Source of the DNA: Leucobacter aridicollis
GTDB lineage: Bacteria > Actinomycetota > Actinomycetes > Actinomycetales > Microbacteriaceae
NCBI RefSeq assembly: GCF_024399335.1
Contig: NZ_CP075339.1
Coordinates: forward strand, 1,612,001 to 1,676,000
Direction of reading: 5' to 3'
DNA length: 64,000 bases
Shown here: one piece after another, positions 34,850-44,554 of the stretch
Numbering within the stretch: position 1 is the stretch's first letter
How the letters are laid out: every line of letters begins with the position of its first letter
The notes under the pieces: generated by a model
Databases searched by the model: none
Seen by the model: the letters and a program-made list of their open reading frames with translations, nothing else
What the model was told of the DNA's origin: nothing
Translations under genes and position numbers: made by a program

Positions 34850-36529
34850 ATGGCTCATATTGATATCGCTGCCGTGAGCTATACGCTCTCAGACGGGCGC
34901 CCACTCCTTTCTGAGGTTTCCTTCTCGGTTGGAGAGGGGCAGCGGGTCGCGCTCATTGGGGCCAACGGTGCGGGCAAGAGCACGTTGCTGAAGATTGCCA
35001 TGGGGGAGCTTCCTGCAGAGTCTGGTGCGGTTGCGACAACCGGGTCTGTCGGGGTGATGCGCCAGTTTATTACCGGTGGCACCGTGCACGAACTGCTGCT
35101 GTCAGTGTCTCCTCCGAAGCTCCGGGAAGCGGCGGAGCGCCTCACCCGAGCCGAGGCGAAGATGAATGAGAGCGGTTCGACACAGTCGCAGATGGCCTTC
35201 GCAAACGCGGTAACCGCGTGGGGCGACGTGGGCGGCTACGACGCTGAGGTGCTGTGGGATACGTGCACTGTCGCTGCTCTTGGGATCGCCTATGACGAGT
35301 GCCGCGACCGCCTGCTCGATTCTCTCTCTGGTGGTGAGCAAAAGCGACTCGCCCTGGAAGCGCTGCTCCGAGGACCAGACGAGCTACTCATTCTTGACGA
35401 GCCCGACAACTCGCTCGATGTGCCTGGCAAACGCTGGCTCGAAGAACAACTCAGGGCGACGCACAAAGGCGTACTGTTCGTGAGCCATGACCGGGAGCTG
35501 CTCGCGCGAACGGCGACGTCCATCGTCACGCTCGAACTCGGAGCTGCGGGAAGCACCGCCTGGTCACACTCGGGCAGCTTCACGACCTATCATGAGGCGC
35601 GCAAACGCCGATTCGAACGTCTCGAGGAGCTCCGCAAGCGCTGGGACGAGGAGCACGCGAAGCTTCGCGAGTTGATGCTCATGTACAAGCAGAAAGCCGC
35701 CTACAACTCGGACATGGCCTCCAGGTATCGAGCGGCGCAGACAAGACTCGCGCGCTTCGAGGAGGCTGGCCCACCCGAGGAACAGCCGCACGACCAGCAC
35801 CTTGAGATGCGCCTCTCGGGAGGCCGCACTGGCAAACGGGTCATCGTCTGCCAGGAACTCGAACTCACTGGGCTGATGCTGCCCTTTGACTTCGAGGCCT
35901 GGTACGGGGACCGCATCGCGGTGCTCGGTTCGAACGGTTCTGGGAAGTCCCACTTCTTGCGCCTGCTCGCTGCGGGCGGGAGCGACCCGAATCCGGAGCA
36001 CGAGCCCGTGAGCGACGTCGAGATCCCCGCGGTCGCTCATACTGGCAGCGCACGGCTCGGCGCGCGAGTACGCCCTGGCTGGTTCGCCCAGAATCAGGGC
36101 AGACCCGACCTCCGCGGACGTACGCTGCTTGAGATCCTGCATCGCGGCGACGAACACCGAGCGGGCATGCCGCGCGAGGAAGCCGCTCGTGCGCTCGCCC
36201 GCTACGAGCTCGCACGCGCCTCCGAACAGCTGTTCGAGTCGCTGTCTGGCGGCCAGCAAGCCCGCTTTCAGATTCTGCTTCTCGAGCTCGGCGGCGCGAC
36301 GCTTTTGTTGCTTGACGAGCCGACTGACAACCTCGATCTCGTGTCTGCGGAAGCGCTGCAGCATGCCCTCAGCATGTTTGAGGGGACCGTCATCGTAGTG
36401 ACTCACGACCGCTGGTTCGCCCGCGACTTCGGCCGGTTCCTCGTCTTCGGTAGCGATGGCGACGTTCGCGAGTCGGCGACACCCGTCTGGACCGAGACGC
36501 GCGTCGAACGAACGCGTGGTGCGCGATGA
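34850..36529 (+). CDS. ABC-F family ATPase (second of three)
   Basis: Soluble twin-ABC protein of 559 residues. Domain 1 has GANGAGKST (about residues 38-46), LSGGEQKRLALE and LLILDEPDNSLD, where Thr of the usual DEPTN is replaced by Asp. The linker is rich in Arg, Lys and Glu (about 245-310, with RKRRFERLEELRKRWDEEH). Domain 2 has GSNGSGKSH, LSGGQQARFQ and LLLLDEPTDNLD; here the second Walker A ends in His instead of Thr/Ser. The target drug or ribosomal function is unknown. The stop overlaps the M23 peptidase start by 4 nt. Confidence 0.88.
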   Translation: MAHIDIAAVSYTLSDGRPLLSEVSFSVGEGQRVALIGANGAGKSTLLKIAMGELPAESGAVATTGSVGVMRQFITGGTVHELLLSVSPPKLREAAERLTRAEAKMNESGSTQSQMAFANAVTAWGDVGGYDAEVLWDTCTVAALGIAYDECRDRLLDSLSGGEQKRLALEALLRGPDELLILDEPDNSLDVPGKRWLEEQLRATHKGVLFVSHDRELLARTATSIVTLELGAAGSTAWSHSGSFTTYHEARKRRFERLEELRKRWDEEHAKLRELMLMYKQKAAYNSDMASRYRAAQTRLARFEEAGPPEEQPHDQHLEMRLSGGRTGKRVIVCQELELTGLMLPFDFEAWYGDRIAVLGSNGSGKSHFLRLLAAGGSDPNPEHEPVSDVEIPAVAHTGSARLGARVRPGWFAQNQGRPDLRGRTLLEILHRGDEHRAGMPREEAARALARYELARASEQLFESLSGGQQARFQILLLELGGATLLLLDEPTDNLDLVSAEALQHALSMFEGTVIVVTHDRWFARDFGRFLVFGSDGDVRESATPVWTETRVERTRGAR

Positions 36530-37437
36530 GCGGCGTGTTCGGTGCCGCCTATCGCGTACGAGGGGTGGTGCTCGGCTGGGCGACGGCGCTCCTCATCGGC
36601 GGGGTGCTGCTTCGGTTGGTGCTGCCTGCGGGCCCCATCGCGAACGTCGCTGGAGTCGTCTCGCTCGTCGCGCTCATCGGGTACGTCGCCGCGGTCGCCG
36701 TCTCCTGGGCGGGCCGTTCGCGCGCCGCCGAGTACGAGGACACGCGCGGGGAGGTGTGGGTGCAGCCGCCCGTCCGGGGGCGCTGGCTCGCGCTCAATAG
36801 CCCCGCGACGCAGGTACCGAGTCACGGCGTTCGCGGCTACGGTCAGTCGCACGCCGTCGATCTCGTCTATGCCCCGGCAGGTGTCTCCCGCCCAGAGTTT
36901 GGCGCGGGGCCGAGCATGCTCCCGGCGACCGACTTTCCCGCTTTCGGGGAGCCGGTGCTCGCGATGCTCGACGGCGTCGTCGAACGCGCGAGCGACTGGC
37001 GGCGTGATCACCGCTCACGCTCGACGATGGCCGCGATGCTGTACATCGCGTTCGAAGGGACTGTGCGGTCCATCGGCGGCCCGGGCTTCGTCGTCGGCAA
37101 TCACGTCGTAATCCGCGGCAGCGACGGGGTTTACGGGGTCGTTGCGCACCTGCGGCGCGGCTCGCTCCGGGTGCGGCCGGGGGACAAGGTGGTGGCCGGA
37201 CAGGTGATCGCCGAGTGCGGCAACTCGGGGAATTCGACGGAGCCGCACGTGCACGCTCAGCTCATGGATCGGCGCTCGTTTCTCGTGGCCCAGGGTGTGC
37301 CTATGGCGTTTACGGGAATCACGATCGAACCGGCCCCGCTGGCTGCCGCGTCAGACGCCGAGCGCGACGGTGACGCGGCGGCTGAGCCTGCGCCTCAGGC
37401 AGGTATGCCGAGGTCGGAAGACTTCATAGAGGCCTAG
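36526..37437 (+). CDS. M23 (LytM-type) peptidase-domain membrane protein
   Basis: Protein of 303 residues. Two N-terminal hydrophobic segments (about residues 13-33 and 38-60) would anchor it in the membrane. The M23 domain follows with GYGQSHAVDLVY (His and Asp zinc ligands, about residues 104-115), the GNHVVIRG/GVVAHL strands and the final HVHAQL (about 243-248). Such domains cut peptidoglycan cross-bridges or bind them when degenerate; here the metal ligands are present. The ATG overlaps the ABC-F stop, so the two are co-expressed. Confidence 0.82.
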   Translation: MSGVFGAAYRVRGVVLGWATALLIGGVLLRLVLPAGPIANVAGVVSLVALIGYVAAVAVSWAGRSRAAEYEDTRGEVWVQPPVRGRWLALNSPATQVPSHGVRGYGQSHAVDLVYAPAGVSRPEFGAGPSMLPATDFPAFGEPVLAMLDGVVERASDWRRDHRSRSTMAAMLYIAFEGTVRSIGGPGFVVGNHVVIRGSDGVYGVVAHLRRGSLRVRPGDKVVAGQVIAECGNSGNSTEPHVHAQLMDRRSFLVAQGVPMAFTGITIEPAPLAAASDAERDGDAAAEPAPQAGMPRSEDFIEA

Positions 37438-37469
37438 CTGGCGCGCCCGCGCTGGTGCTGCGCAATGGG

Positions 37470-38237
37470 TCAGCGACCGGCCCCGGTGCTCCCCAGCCGC
37501 TCGAGGAGCCGGTCGGGCAATACCGAGATGAGCGGCCGAGCAAGCCTGTAGCGCCAGTCTGAGACCCGCATGGGCTTTCCTGAGTACACGGCCCGCAGTC
37601 CGTCGCTCACGACGCGACCAGCGTCGGCCCAGGCGATTCGGGGAAGAGCTGGGAGGTGGTCCTCGCCCATGCGCTCGTGAAACTCTGTTGCGACGAGGCC
37701 GGGGCAGAGTGCTGTCACCCTGACTCCGCGTGCGCGATACCGCGCGTGGAGTGAGCGCGAGAGGGAGACGACCGCGCTCTTTGCAGCGCCGTATGTGCCG
37801 CTTGGCATGAGCGCGGCCGCGCTTGCGACGTTCAGGATCCAGCCCTGGCCCCGCGTGAGCATCCCGGGCACGGCAGCGTGTGCGAGCCGCAGGGGAGCCC
37901 AGGAGAGGAGTTCGTGCAGGCGCCGCTCGTCGGTAAGGCTGCTTGTCTCGAAGCTTTCGTAGACGCCGAAGCCCGCGTTGTTGATGAGGATGTCAACTGG
38001 CCGTTCTGTGTCCGCGAGTCTGGCGGCGACAGCGTCAAGCGAGGCAGGCACAGTGAGGTCCGCTGCAATGACTTCGACGTCGACTCCGTAGCGGCCGCGG
38101 AGCACGTGTGCGAGCCGTTCGAGCCGTGTGATGTCGCGCGCGACGAGCACGAGGTCTACTTGGCGAGCCGCGAGTTGCCGCGCAAACTCGGTGCCGAGTC
38201 CGGCTGACGCGCCGGTGATGAGCGCACGGTAGGACAT
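37470..38237 (-). CDS. Short-chain dehydrogenase/reductase
   Basis: SDR of 255 residues with TGASAGLGTEFARQLA (residues 8-23), NNAGFGVY near 90, catalytic Ser in NVASAAALMPSGTY and YGAAKSAV (YxxxK). The C-terminal extension (KPMRVSDWRYRLARPLISVLP) is typical of DltE/YqjQ-like reductases. Substrate unknown. It lies 8 nt downstream of the second M23 peptidase gene on the same strand, so both are probably one transcript. Confidence 0.88.
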   Translation of the reverse strand: MSYRALITGASAGLGTEFARQLAARQVDLVLVARDITRLERLAHVLRGRYGVDVEVIAADLTVPASLDAVAARLADTERPVDILINNAGFGVYESFETSSLTDERRLHELLSWAPLRLAHAAVPGMLTRGQGWILNVASAAALMPSGTYGAAKSAVVSLSRSLHARYRARGVRVTALCPGLVATEFHERMGEDHLPALPRIAWADAGRVVSDGLRAVYSGKPMRVSDWRYRLARPLISVLPDRLLERLGSTGAGR

Positions 38238-38245
38238 GTCGCGGA

Positions 38246-39205
38246 TTAGTCGCGCTTCGCGGCGGCGCGCTTTGCGGCCTTGTCGACCTGTTCTTGAATG
38301 TAGGGGAGCGGGTCGATCGGCACGCCACTTCGCCTGAGGGCGAGGTGCAGATGATCGCCGAACGACATGCCTGTGTTGCCGACCCTGCCGATGAAGTCAC
38401 CGATTTCGACCTTGTCGCCAACTTTATGGTCGTGGGAATCGACCTGCATGTGGCAGTAGCGGCTGGTGAGGGTCTCGCCGCTGACGTTGTGCTGCAGCTT
38501 GATCGAGAAGCCGCAACCGTCAGTGGCGTAGCCCGCCTCGATAACCTCGCCCGAGCCAATTGCGAGCACGGGGGTGCCGCCCGGGGCAGCGATGTCTTGC
38601 GCGTCGTGGAACTGTTCGACAGGCGCGGTGCGGTATGCGAAGCCGTCGGTGAGGGGGAACTCCCTGTCGAAGGCGAACCGAATATCTGTTGACTCGAGAG
38701 ATGCTGGATCGACGAGGCCGGCCTCAGCCGTGATCTGCTTGTAGGATCCTGGGTCGACTCCGAGCTCGACCGAGCCGATGGCATCGAGCGCGTCTTGGGT
38801 TGCAGTGACCTCGGAACTCTGGAGCTGTTGGTCTGCCCGGGCTGCCGCAGCCTCGGGGGTGCCGAAGGCATGAGAGAACACGGGAAGCGTGGTTGTGACC
38901 GCAAGCGACCCTACGCAGGCAAGTGAGAACGTGGCCGCGACAACGCGCTTCGCACGCGGGCGGCGCTTCGATGTCGGCTCTGCGGCTGTCTGGCGCTCGC
39001 CCGAGGGCGCGCCGCCAAGTGCAAACTCGGGCAGCGGCGTGAGGAACAGGCCTTCGAGCTGCTGCGAAGGGGACGTTGGCTGGGCGGCTGTGGCGGTCGA
39101 GGCAGTCGGTGTTGCGCCGCTTGTCGCCTGCTCGTTCCGCTCGCGCGCCTCCCGGAGGGAGCGTCGACTTGGATAGGCCGTCGGCTCTTTCGGGGGAAAA
39201 GACAT
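38246..39205 (-). CDS. Secreted or anchored M23 peptidase
   Basis: Protein of 319 residues. A long polar N-terminal segment (1-82) is followed by a single hydrophobic helix (about 86-112, RVVAATFSLACVGSLAVTTT). A linker and the M23 domain come next. Zinc ligands are in QFHDAQDIAAPGGTPV (His and Asp, about residues 215-219), SRYCHMQVDSH and GDHLHLAL (about 290-297). It is a likely cell-wall hydrolase outside the membrane. The gene has a recognisable promoter and a hairpin in its leader. Confidence 0.88.
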   Translation of the reverse strand: MSFPPKEPTAYPSRRSLREARERNEQATSGATPTASTATAAQPTSPSQQLEGLFLTPLPEFALGGAPSGERQTAAEPTSKRRPRAKRVVAATFSLACVGSLAVTTTLPVFSHAFGTPEAAAARADQQLQSSEVTATQDALDAIGSVELGVDPGSYKQITAEAGLVDPASLESTDIRFAFDREFPLTDGFAYRTAPVEQFHDAQDIAAPGGTPVLAIGSGEVIEAGYATDGCGFSIKLQHNVSGETLTSRYCHMQVDSHDHKVGDKVEIGDFIGRVGNTGMSFGDHLHLALRRSGVPIDPLPYIQEQVDKAAKRAAAKRD

Positions 39206-39292
39206 GTAGTAGTGCAGAGCGGTAACTTGTTGTCACGAGGGGCCCGACCGCTTCACCCGGTCCCTCGAAGCTGGAATTGTGTAACCATAGCA
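39206..39292 (-). promoter_or_regulatory. Promoter and hairpin leader of the M23 peptidase gene
   Basis: On the minus strand an extended -10 TGCTATGGT (39284-39292) precedes a leader of about 70 nt. This holds a two-part hairpin at 39236-39267 (CGAGG/CCTCG outside, GACCG/CGGTC inside, 7-nt loop). The c-di-AMP riboswitch consensus that often precedes actinobacterial wall hydrolases was not found. The remaining 39293-39418 holds no gene. Confidence 0.45.
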
Positions 39293-39418
39293 GAGCCTAT
39301 CGCGCCCGGGTAGGGCTCCGCCTCCGCCGCGCGGCTTGCGGCAAGGTCTGCCGACACCGGCAGTTGCGCAACGTTTGTGCAACGATTCGCAGAATTTTCG
39401 CCTCGATTCAGGCAATGT

Positions 39419-41236
39419 TCAGGCGATATTCATGTCAGCACCAGGCGTTTTTGTCCGTGCCTCGGGGGTGAGGCTGAGTTGCTGATCGTCCCATCGCGTG
39501 CGGAGCCATGGATCATGAGACGCGATGACTACGGTTCCTGTGAAGTTCGTGACAGCGAGCTCCAGCGCGTCAGCGAGCGCGGGCGAGAGATGATTTGTTG
39601 GCTCGTCGAAGAGAAGGAGGTCAGGCGGTGAAGCGATCAGGATCGCAAGCGCTAATCTGCGCCTCTGGCCAACGCTTAAGGCGGACAGTGGGACGCCCTC
39701 GTCGCGGGCGTTCAGCAGCCCGAACGTGCTGAGCGGTCTCTCTGCGGCGAGCCGCGCACCGACGCCATCCGCGTAGACGTCGGTGACTCGTCTGGAATCA
39801 CCGAGGCCACGGGGATCCGCAAATGTTGCGTCCTGCTCCAAGAGCCCGATCCGCGTGCCGGGCGCGACTCTCAGGCTCCCGGTGCCTGGCTCGCCCGGCC
39901 TGGCGAGCAGCGAGAGCAGCGTCGACTTTCCAGCGCCATTGGGCCCCGTGACGAGAAGCTTCCCGCCGCGCCGCAGGGTAAACGTGGTTGGGGCAAGCCT
40001 GCCGGCGACTGCGATCGATGTCGCGGCAATGACGGGGCCGTCGTCTACCGCAGCGGAGCTACTGTGCGTGTCGCTACCCAAGGAATCGGCTGGCTCGAGT
40101 CTTGGCGAGGTAGGCGCTTCGAGCCCTGCAAACGCGAGCTCAAGCGGCGGCGCCGCAATCTGCTTCGCGGCGAGCGCGTCGAGGCGCGCTTTCGCGTCGT
40201 TGACTCTGCGGGCGACGACGCGTGCGTTGCGGTCTGCATAGAACTTCTGCGCCGCTCGGGTCTCAGTGCGCGGTTTCCACTCCCCGTGCCCAACGATCTG
40301 GCCAGCGCCGGCGGAAGCACGCAAGCGGCGAAGCTCGGCCTGTTCGGCAGCATACTGTTCCTCCCAGCGTGAGCGGATCCGCCTTCGCTCTTCGACGTAC
40401 TGCGAGTAGCTTCCCGTGAACCGTGCCACGCCGATGCCACTGCCTGCGCCGTCCTGAACAAGTTGCGCGGCACGGGTGTGCGGCCGCGGCGTGGGATCGA
40501 GGTCGACGAGCGAGGTTGCAGCGTCGTCGAGGAACGCGCGGTCGTGACTCGCGAAAAGGACGGGACCATGCCAGCGGGTGAGTGTGTGGATGACGTACGC
40601 CGTCGCCTGATCGTCGAGGTGGTTCGTGGGCTCGTCGAGGAGGAGAACATCGGGGGAGTTGAGAATCGTCCACGCGAGCGAGAGCCGTGCCCGTTGTCCG
40701 CCTGAGAGTTCCGAGGTTCGGCGATCGCGTGGGATTGACTCGATGCCAAGCCCGGCGAGCGTGCGTTCGACCCGGGTCTCGAGCTCCCATGCCCCGAGGC
40801 GCTCGGCGTCGTCGAGGGCCTCGGCGTATGCGGTTTCGCGGGCGCGCAGCTCCGCCGTGTCTCCGGGCGCAGCGAGGGCAGCCCCAGCCGCATCGAGCCT
40901 CGCGGCGGCGTCTAGGACCGGCCGTGTCGCTGCGGCGAGCGCGGTCAGGATCGTGTCAGCGCCGGCGAACGGAGGCTCCTGATGGAGTAGCCCGATCCTC
41001 GGGCTTCCTCCTCCGGGTGCCGTTGCTGACACGGTCCCTTTGGAAGGGACGAGCGTGCCGGCGGCGATGCGGAGCAGCGTCGACTTTCCGGAGCCGTTCT
41101 CGCCGATGAGTCCGACGCGGGCGCCCGATGGGACCGCGAACGTGATGTCGGTGAGCACGCGGCGACCACCGTATGTGTGAGAGACGTCGTCGAGGCGTAG
41201 GTGCGTCGAAGCGGGAGCGGGAGCGGGAGCGACCAC
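39419..41236 (-). CDS. ABC-F family ATPase, macrolide-type resistance candidate (third)
   Basis: Soluble twin-ABC protein of 605 residues. Domain 1 has GENGSGKST (about residues 39-47), LSGGQRARLSLA and LLLDEPTNHLD. The linker (about 265-370) is long, Arg/Ala rich and typical of OleB/TlrC-like proteins. Domain 2 has GPNGAGKST, LSVGQRRRLALA (Val replaces Gly in the signature) and LLLFDEPTNHLS. Actinobacterial producers use close relatives for self-protection against macrolides. GTG 41236 has GGAGG 9 nt upstream, located in the last codons of the EamA gene, so translation is coupled. The opening codons are a GCTCCC triplicate encoding APAPAP. Confidence 0.85.
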   Translation of the reverse strand: MVAPAPAPASTHLRLDDVSHTYGGRRVLTDITFAVPSGARVGLIGENGSGKSTLLRIAAGTLVPSKGTVSATAPGGGSPRIGLLHQEPPFAGADTILTALAAATRPVLDAAARLDAAGAALAAPGDTAELRARETAYAEALDDAERLGAWELETRVERTLAGLGIESIPRDRRTSELSGGQRARLSLAWTILNSPDVLLLDEPTNHLDDQATAYVIHTLTRWHGPVLFASHDRAFLDDAATSLVDLDPTPRPHTRAAQLVQDGAGSGIGVARFTGSYSQYVEERRRIRSRWEEQYAAEQAELRRLRASAGAGQIVGHGEWKPRTETRAAQKFYADRNARVVARRVNDAKARLDALAAKQIAAPPLELAFAGLEAPTSPRLEPADSLGSDTHSSSAAVDDGPVIAATSIAVAGRLAPTTFTLRRGGKLLVTGPNGAGKSTLLSLLARPGEPGTGSLRVAPGTRIGLLEQDATFADPRGLGDSRRVTDVYADGVGARLAAERPLSTFGLLNARDEGVPLSALSVGQRRRLALAILIASPPDLLLFDEPTNHLSPALADALELAVTNFTGTVVIASHDPWLRTRWDDQQLSLTPEARTKTPGADMNIA

Positions 41237-41243
41237 GACTCAG

Positions 41244-42200
41244 CTACCTCCGGCTGGTTCGCGAGGCGGAGCCCGCTCGAGCCCGCCGCAATTCTCCGAC
41301 TTTGACCGTCACGACCCCCGCGACAATGAGGGCGGCGCCGAGCCACTGCATCGGGGTCGGTATGACGGCGAGCAACACGATTGTCCACACGATCCCGAAA
41401 AGTGGTTCCGCATATCCAGTGAAACTCGCCACGGTCGCGCCTAACCGACGAGAGGCTGCCACGCCAAGCAGGTACGAGAGGACCGTCGAGATGAGTACCA
41501 TGCCTGCGACGACGAGCCAGGGAGAGACAGTCGATCCTGCAATGTCGGCGGGCGCATTCGAGAGATGGAATGGCAGCAGGCCGAGCGCGCCGGCGACGAT
41601 AAGCGGCACCGCACCGACGAGAAGTCCGAGCCCGACAAAGGGGAGCGTTGGGATGCCATGGCCGCCGGCCGCGCCTGTTGCGTAGTACGCGGCATTTCCG
41701 GCGGCAGCGATGAGCGCGAACGCGATGCCGAGCGGGTGGAGTGAGACGCCGGCGAGCACCCCTGAGATCGCGACAACGCCGAGCACTGCGACACCGGCGC
41801 CCGCAAGCGTAACGCCCGACGGAGCGACCCGGCTGCGCGCCCACATCCAGAAGACGAGCATCACCGGCCCAGTGAACTCGATGAGGAGTGCGAGGCTCGG
41901 CGGGATGAACTGGACGGCGAGGAAGAAGGCGAGCTGGCAGCCAGCGACCGCGAGCACGCCGAAGACGACAAGCTGCAGCCATGCGCGCCTAACGAGATCC
42001 CACTTTCCGCGCATGAGCAGGAGTGTCGGCCCGAGAAGCACGAGGGCAGACAGCGTAATGCGGGCCGTTGTTGCGGCGCCGGCCGACCATCCGGCGGCCA
42101 TCAGCGAACTCGCGAACACGCCCGAGAGCGCGAACGACGCTGCCGACCCCACCGCGAGCAGAAAGCCAATCACCGCGGTGCTGGGGGCGGAAGATCGCAT
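41244..42200 (-). CDS. EamA/DMT-superfamily permease
   Basis: Membrane protein of 318 residues with ten hydrophobic segments in two EamA repeats (first SAASFALSGVFASSLMAAGW, second AGNAAYYATGAAGGHGI). RhaT/YdcZ-like exporter with unknown substrate. It stands 7 nt upstream of an ABC-F gene whose ribosome-binding site it contains, so efflux and ribosome protection are co-expressed. Divergent from an M20 peptidase. Confidence 0.87.
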   Translation of the reverse strand: MRSSAPSTAVIGFLLAVGSAASFALSGVFASSLMAAGWSAGAATTARITLSALVLLGPTLLLMRGKWDLVRRAWLQLVVFGVLAVAGCQLAFFLAVQFIPPSLALLIEFTGPVMLVFWMWARSRVAPSGVTLAGAGVAVLGVVAISGVLAGVSLHPLGIAFALIAAAGNAAYYATGAAGGHGIPTLPFVGLGLLVGAVPLIVAGALGLLPFHLSNAPADIAGSTVSPWLVVAGMVLISTVLSYLLGVAASRRLGATVASFTGYAEPLFGIVWTIVLLAVIPTPMQWLGAALIVAGVVTVKVGELRRARAGSASRTSRR

Positions 42201-42288
42201 CGGTACCTCTCAGATATTTCCGCCACACCGCGTTGACTGTGGCTGCGTAGCTGAGAGCGTATCGCGTTCCTTGTGCCGCCCGTCGAGA

Positions 42289-42294
42289 TATGGT
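42289..42294 (+). promoter_or_regulatory. -10 element of the M20 peptidase gene, leaderless
   Basis: TATGGT, 6 nt before the ATG at 42301. Confidence 0.5.
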
Positions 42295-42300
42295 GGACGT

Positions 42301-43611
42301 ATGGCAACAGAGCTCAACGTAGAACTGTCGGAAACCGCGCGGATCGCCCGCGACCTCATTCGGATCGATACGTCGAACCGTGGAGAGGGCGACGCGAACC
42401 CTGAACGTCCAGCAGCTGACTACGTCAGCGCGTACCTGCGCGAGCTGGGGCTCGACCCCGTCACCATCGAGTCTGCACCGGGCCGCGCGAGCGTTGTCGC
42501 TCGCGTCGCTGGTCGCGAGCCTGAGCTTCCCGCCCTGGTGCTCCACGGGCACCTTGACGTTGTTCCCGCAGATCCAGCGAACTGGACTGTCGACCCGTTC
42601 GCGGGCGTCGTGAAGGACGGCCTGCTCTGGGGGCGCGGTGCTGTCGATATGAAGGACATGGACGCGATGATCCTCACCGCGATCGCTGAGCTTTTGCGTG
42701 CTGGCGAGAAGCCGCGACGTGACGTTATTCTTGCGTTCTTCGCCGACGAGGAGAACGGCGGCGTATACGGCTCGCATCACCTCGTTGAGCACTACCCGGA
42801 ACTCTTCGCCGGTGCGGGATCGGCGATCAGCGAGGTCGGTGGGTACTCCATCGAGATCGCTGGCCAGCGTGCCTACCTGGTGCAGACCGGCGAGAAGGCC
42901 CTCGACTGGATCAGGCTGCGCGCTCGCGGAACCGCCGCGCACGGGTCGCGTGTGTGGCACGACAACGCGGTCACGAAGCTCGCGACGGCGGTCGCCGCGC
43001 TCGGCAACCATGAGTGGCCGATCGCCCTGTGCGATACGACTCGCGAGCTCATCGACGAGATTGCCGCGATCGTTGGTGAGGATCCGAAACAGATCAACCC
43101 AGAAGAGATGGTGCTGAGCCTTGGCAAGGGCGCTGGCCTCATCCAAGCAAGCCTGCGGAACACCTCGAACCCGACAGTGCTCACCGCCGGGTATAAGCAC
43201 AACGTCATCCCTGACACAGCTGAAGCGCTCGTCGACGTACGCACCCTGCCCGCGGAGCGCGACGATGTGCTCGCAAAGATCCGCGAGCTCGTTGGTCCCG
43301 AGATCGAGATCGAGACTGTGCATTCGGACATCGGGCTTGAGGTACCGTTCGCGGGTGAGCTCGTCGAAGCTATGAAGGCTGCGATCGAGGCGCACGATCC
43401 GGGCGCTCGCGTGCTGCCGTACCTACTGTCGGGCGGCACCGACAACAAGGCCCTCGCGCGACTCGGCATCACGGGGTACGGGTTCGCGCCGCTGAAGCTT
43501 CCGGCCGACCTTGACTTCCCCGGGATGTTCCACGGCGTCGACGAGCGTGTTCCCCTTGACGCGCTTGACTTCGGGCACGGCGTGCTCGCCGATCTGCTCC
43601 GCTCCTACTGA
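42301..43611 (+). CDS. M20-family metallopeptidase/deacylase
   Basis: Zinc hydrolase of 436 residues (DapE/ArgE/carboxypeptidase G2 family). Metal ligands are in LHGHLDVVP (about residue 83), GRGAVDMKD (about 115, bridging Asp), FADEENGG (catalytic Glu and ligand, about 148) and the late [11 protein letters not shown]is. The dimerisation (lid) domain spans about 195-310. Actinobacterial homologues are often dipeptidases of unclear substrate. A long in-frame extension upstream to 41710 is antisense to the permease and is rejected. The leaderless ATG is supported by the -10. Confidence 0.9.
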   Translation: MATELNVELSETARIARDLIRIDTSNRGEGDANPERPAADYVSAYLRELGLDPVTIESAPGRASVVARVAGREPELPALVLHGHLDVVPADPANWTVDPFAGVVKDGLLWGRGAVDMKDMDAMILTAIAELLRAGEKPRRDVILAFFADEENGGVYGSHHLVEHYPELFAGAGSAISEVGGYSIEIAGQRAYLVQTGEKALDWIRLRARGTAAHGSRVWHDNAVTKLATAVAALGNHEWPIALCDTTRELIDEIAAIVGEDPKQINPEEMVLSLGKGAGLIQASLRNTSNPTVLTAGYKHNVIPDTAEALVDVRTLPAERDDVLAKIRELVGPEIEIETVHSDIGLEVPFAGELVEAMKAAIEAHDPGARVLPYLLSGGTDNKALARLGITGYGFAPLKLPADLDFPGMFHGVDERVPLDALDFGHGVLADLLRSY

Positions 43612-43684
43612 TCGTTCAGCCCAGCTTGGGCTAGTCTGGACGACGGCCCGCAGCGCGTGCCACGAGACGGAAGGCCACCACCGA

Positions 43685-44554
43685 ATGGGTATTTTCGAGG
43701 CGATCATCCTCGGCATCGTGCAGGGGCTCACAGAGTTTCTGCCGGTTTCATCGAGCGCTCACCTCCGGGTGACGAGTGAACTGCTCGGTATCGGAGATGC
43801 GGGTGCGGCATTCACCGCAATCACCCAGATCGGCACTGAGGCGGCGGTAATCGTGTTCTTCTGGCGCGACATCGTGCGCATCATCGGCAGGTGGTTCAAA
43901 TCCCTGTCTGGCAAGACTGTGCCGCGCAACGACCCAGACGCGAAGATGGGCTGGTGGATCATTCTCGGCACCGTGCCGATCGTGGTGCTCGGGCTGCTGT
44001 TCCAGGACGCAATCGAAACGACACTTCGCTCGCTCTGGTTCACCGCGATCTCCCTCATCGTGTTCGGCCTCCTGCTCGGCGTTGCCGATAGGGTCGGCCA
44101 GAAGGTTCGTCCCATCGAGAAGCTCACCTGGAAGCACGGCCTGATCTACGGCTTTGCCCAGGCCGCCTCGCTCATTCCAGGTGTCTCGCGCTCAGGCGGT
44201 ACGATCACCGCCGGCCTCTTCATGGGCTACAAACGTGAGGCCGCCGCGCGCTACTCGTTCCTGCTCGCGATCCCCGCTGTGCTCGGCTCGGGCTTTTACC
44301 AGGTCTTCAAGGTCATCAAGGCGCCCGAGGCGCAGACGCCGTGGAGCATGACGATCATCGCGACGGTCGTCGCCTTTGTGATCGCCCTCGTGGTTATTGG
44401 CTTCTTCATGCGTTACATCTCAAAACGGAGCTTTATGCCGTTCGTGATCTACCGCGTGCTCATCGGTGTCGTCATCATTGTGCTGCTCATCACCGGCGTG
44501 CTCACCCCCGGCGGCGAGGTTCCCGCGATCGCGTTCCAGGATGGTGTGCAGTGA
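43685..44554 (+). CDS. uppP: Undecaprenyl-diphosphatase
   Basis: Membrane enzyme of 289 residues that recycles undecaprenyl pyrophosphate for cell-wall synthesis; overexpression gives bacitracin resistance. Diagnostic motifs are [14 protein letters not shown] (residues 13-26) and [16 protein letters not shown] (about 168-183), which together form the active site. Eight hydrophobic helices are visible. GGAAGG stands about 10 nt upstream of ATG 43685. The stop overlaps mshC by 4 nt. Confidence 0.95.
   Translation: MGIFEAIILGIVQGLTEFLPVSSSAHLRVTSELLGIGDAGAAFTAITQIGTEAAVIVFFWRDIVRIIGRWFKSLSGKTVPRNDPDAKMGWWIILGTVPIVVLGLLFQDAIETTLRSLWFTAISLIVFGLLLGVADRVGQKVRPIEKLTWKHGLIYGFAQAASLIPGVSRSGGTITAGLFMGYKREAAARYSFLLAIPAVLGSGFYQVFKVIKAPEAQTPWSMTIIATVVAFVIALVVIGFFMRYISKRSFMPFVIYRVLIGVVIIVLLITGVLTPGGEVPAIAFQDGVQ

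Noticed and set aside
33886..34863. 325-codon frame over the repeat arrays
   Set aside because: Arg-rich, made largely of translated repeats, and it covers two better genes at 34259 and 34850.
39206..39418. c-di-AMP (ydaO) riboswitch upstream of the M23 peptidase
   Set aside because: A hairpin is present, but the conserved ydaO sequence blocks are not.
41989..43395. 468-codon open frame antisense to the M20 peptidase
   Set aside because: It mirrors a well-supported zinc peptidase gene, and its product shows no domain. Long antisense frames are expected at this GC content.
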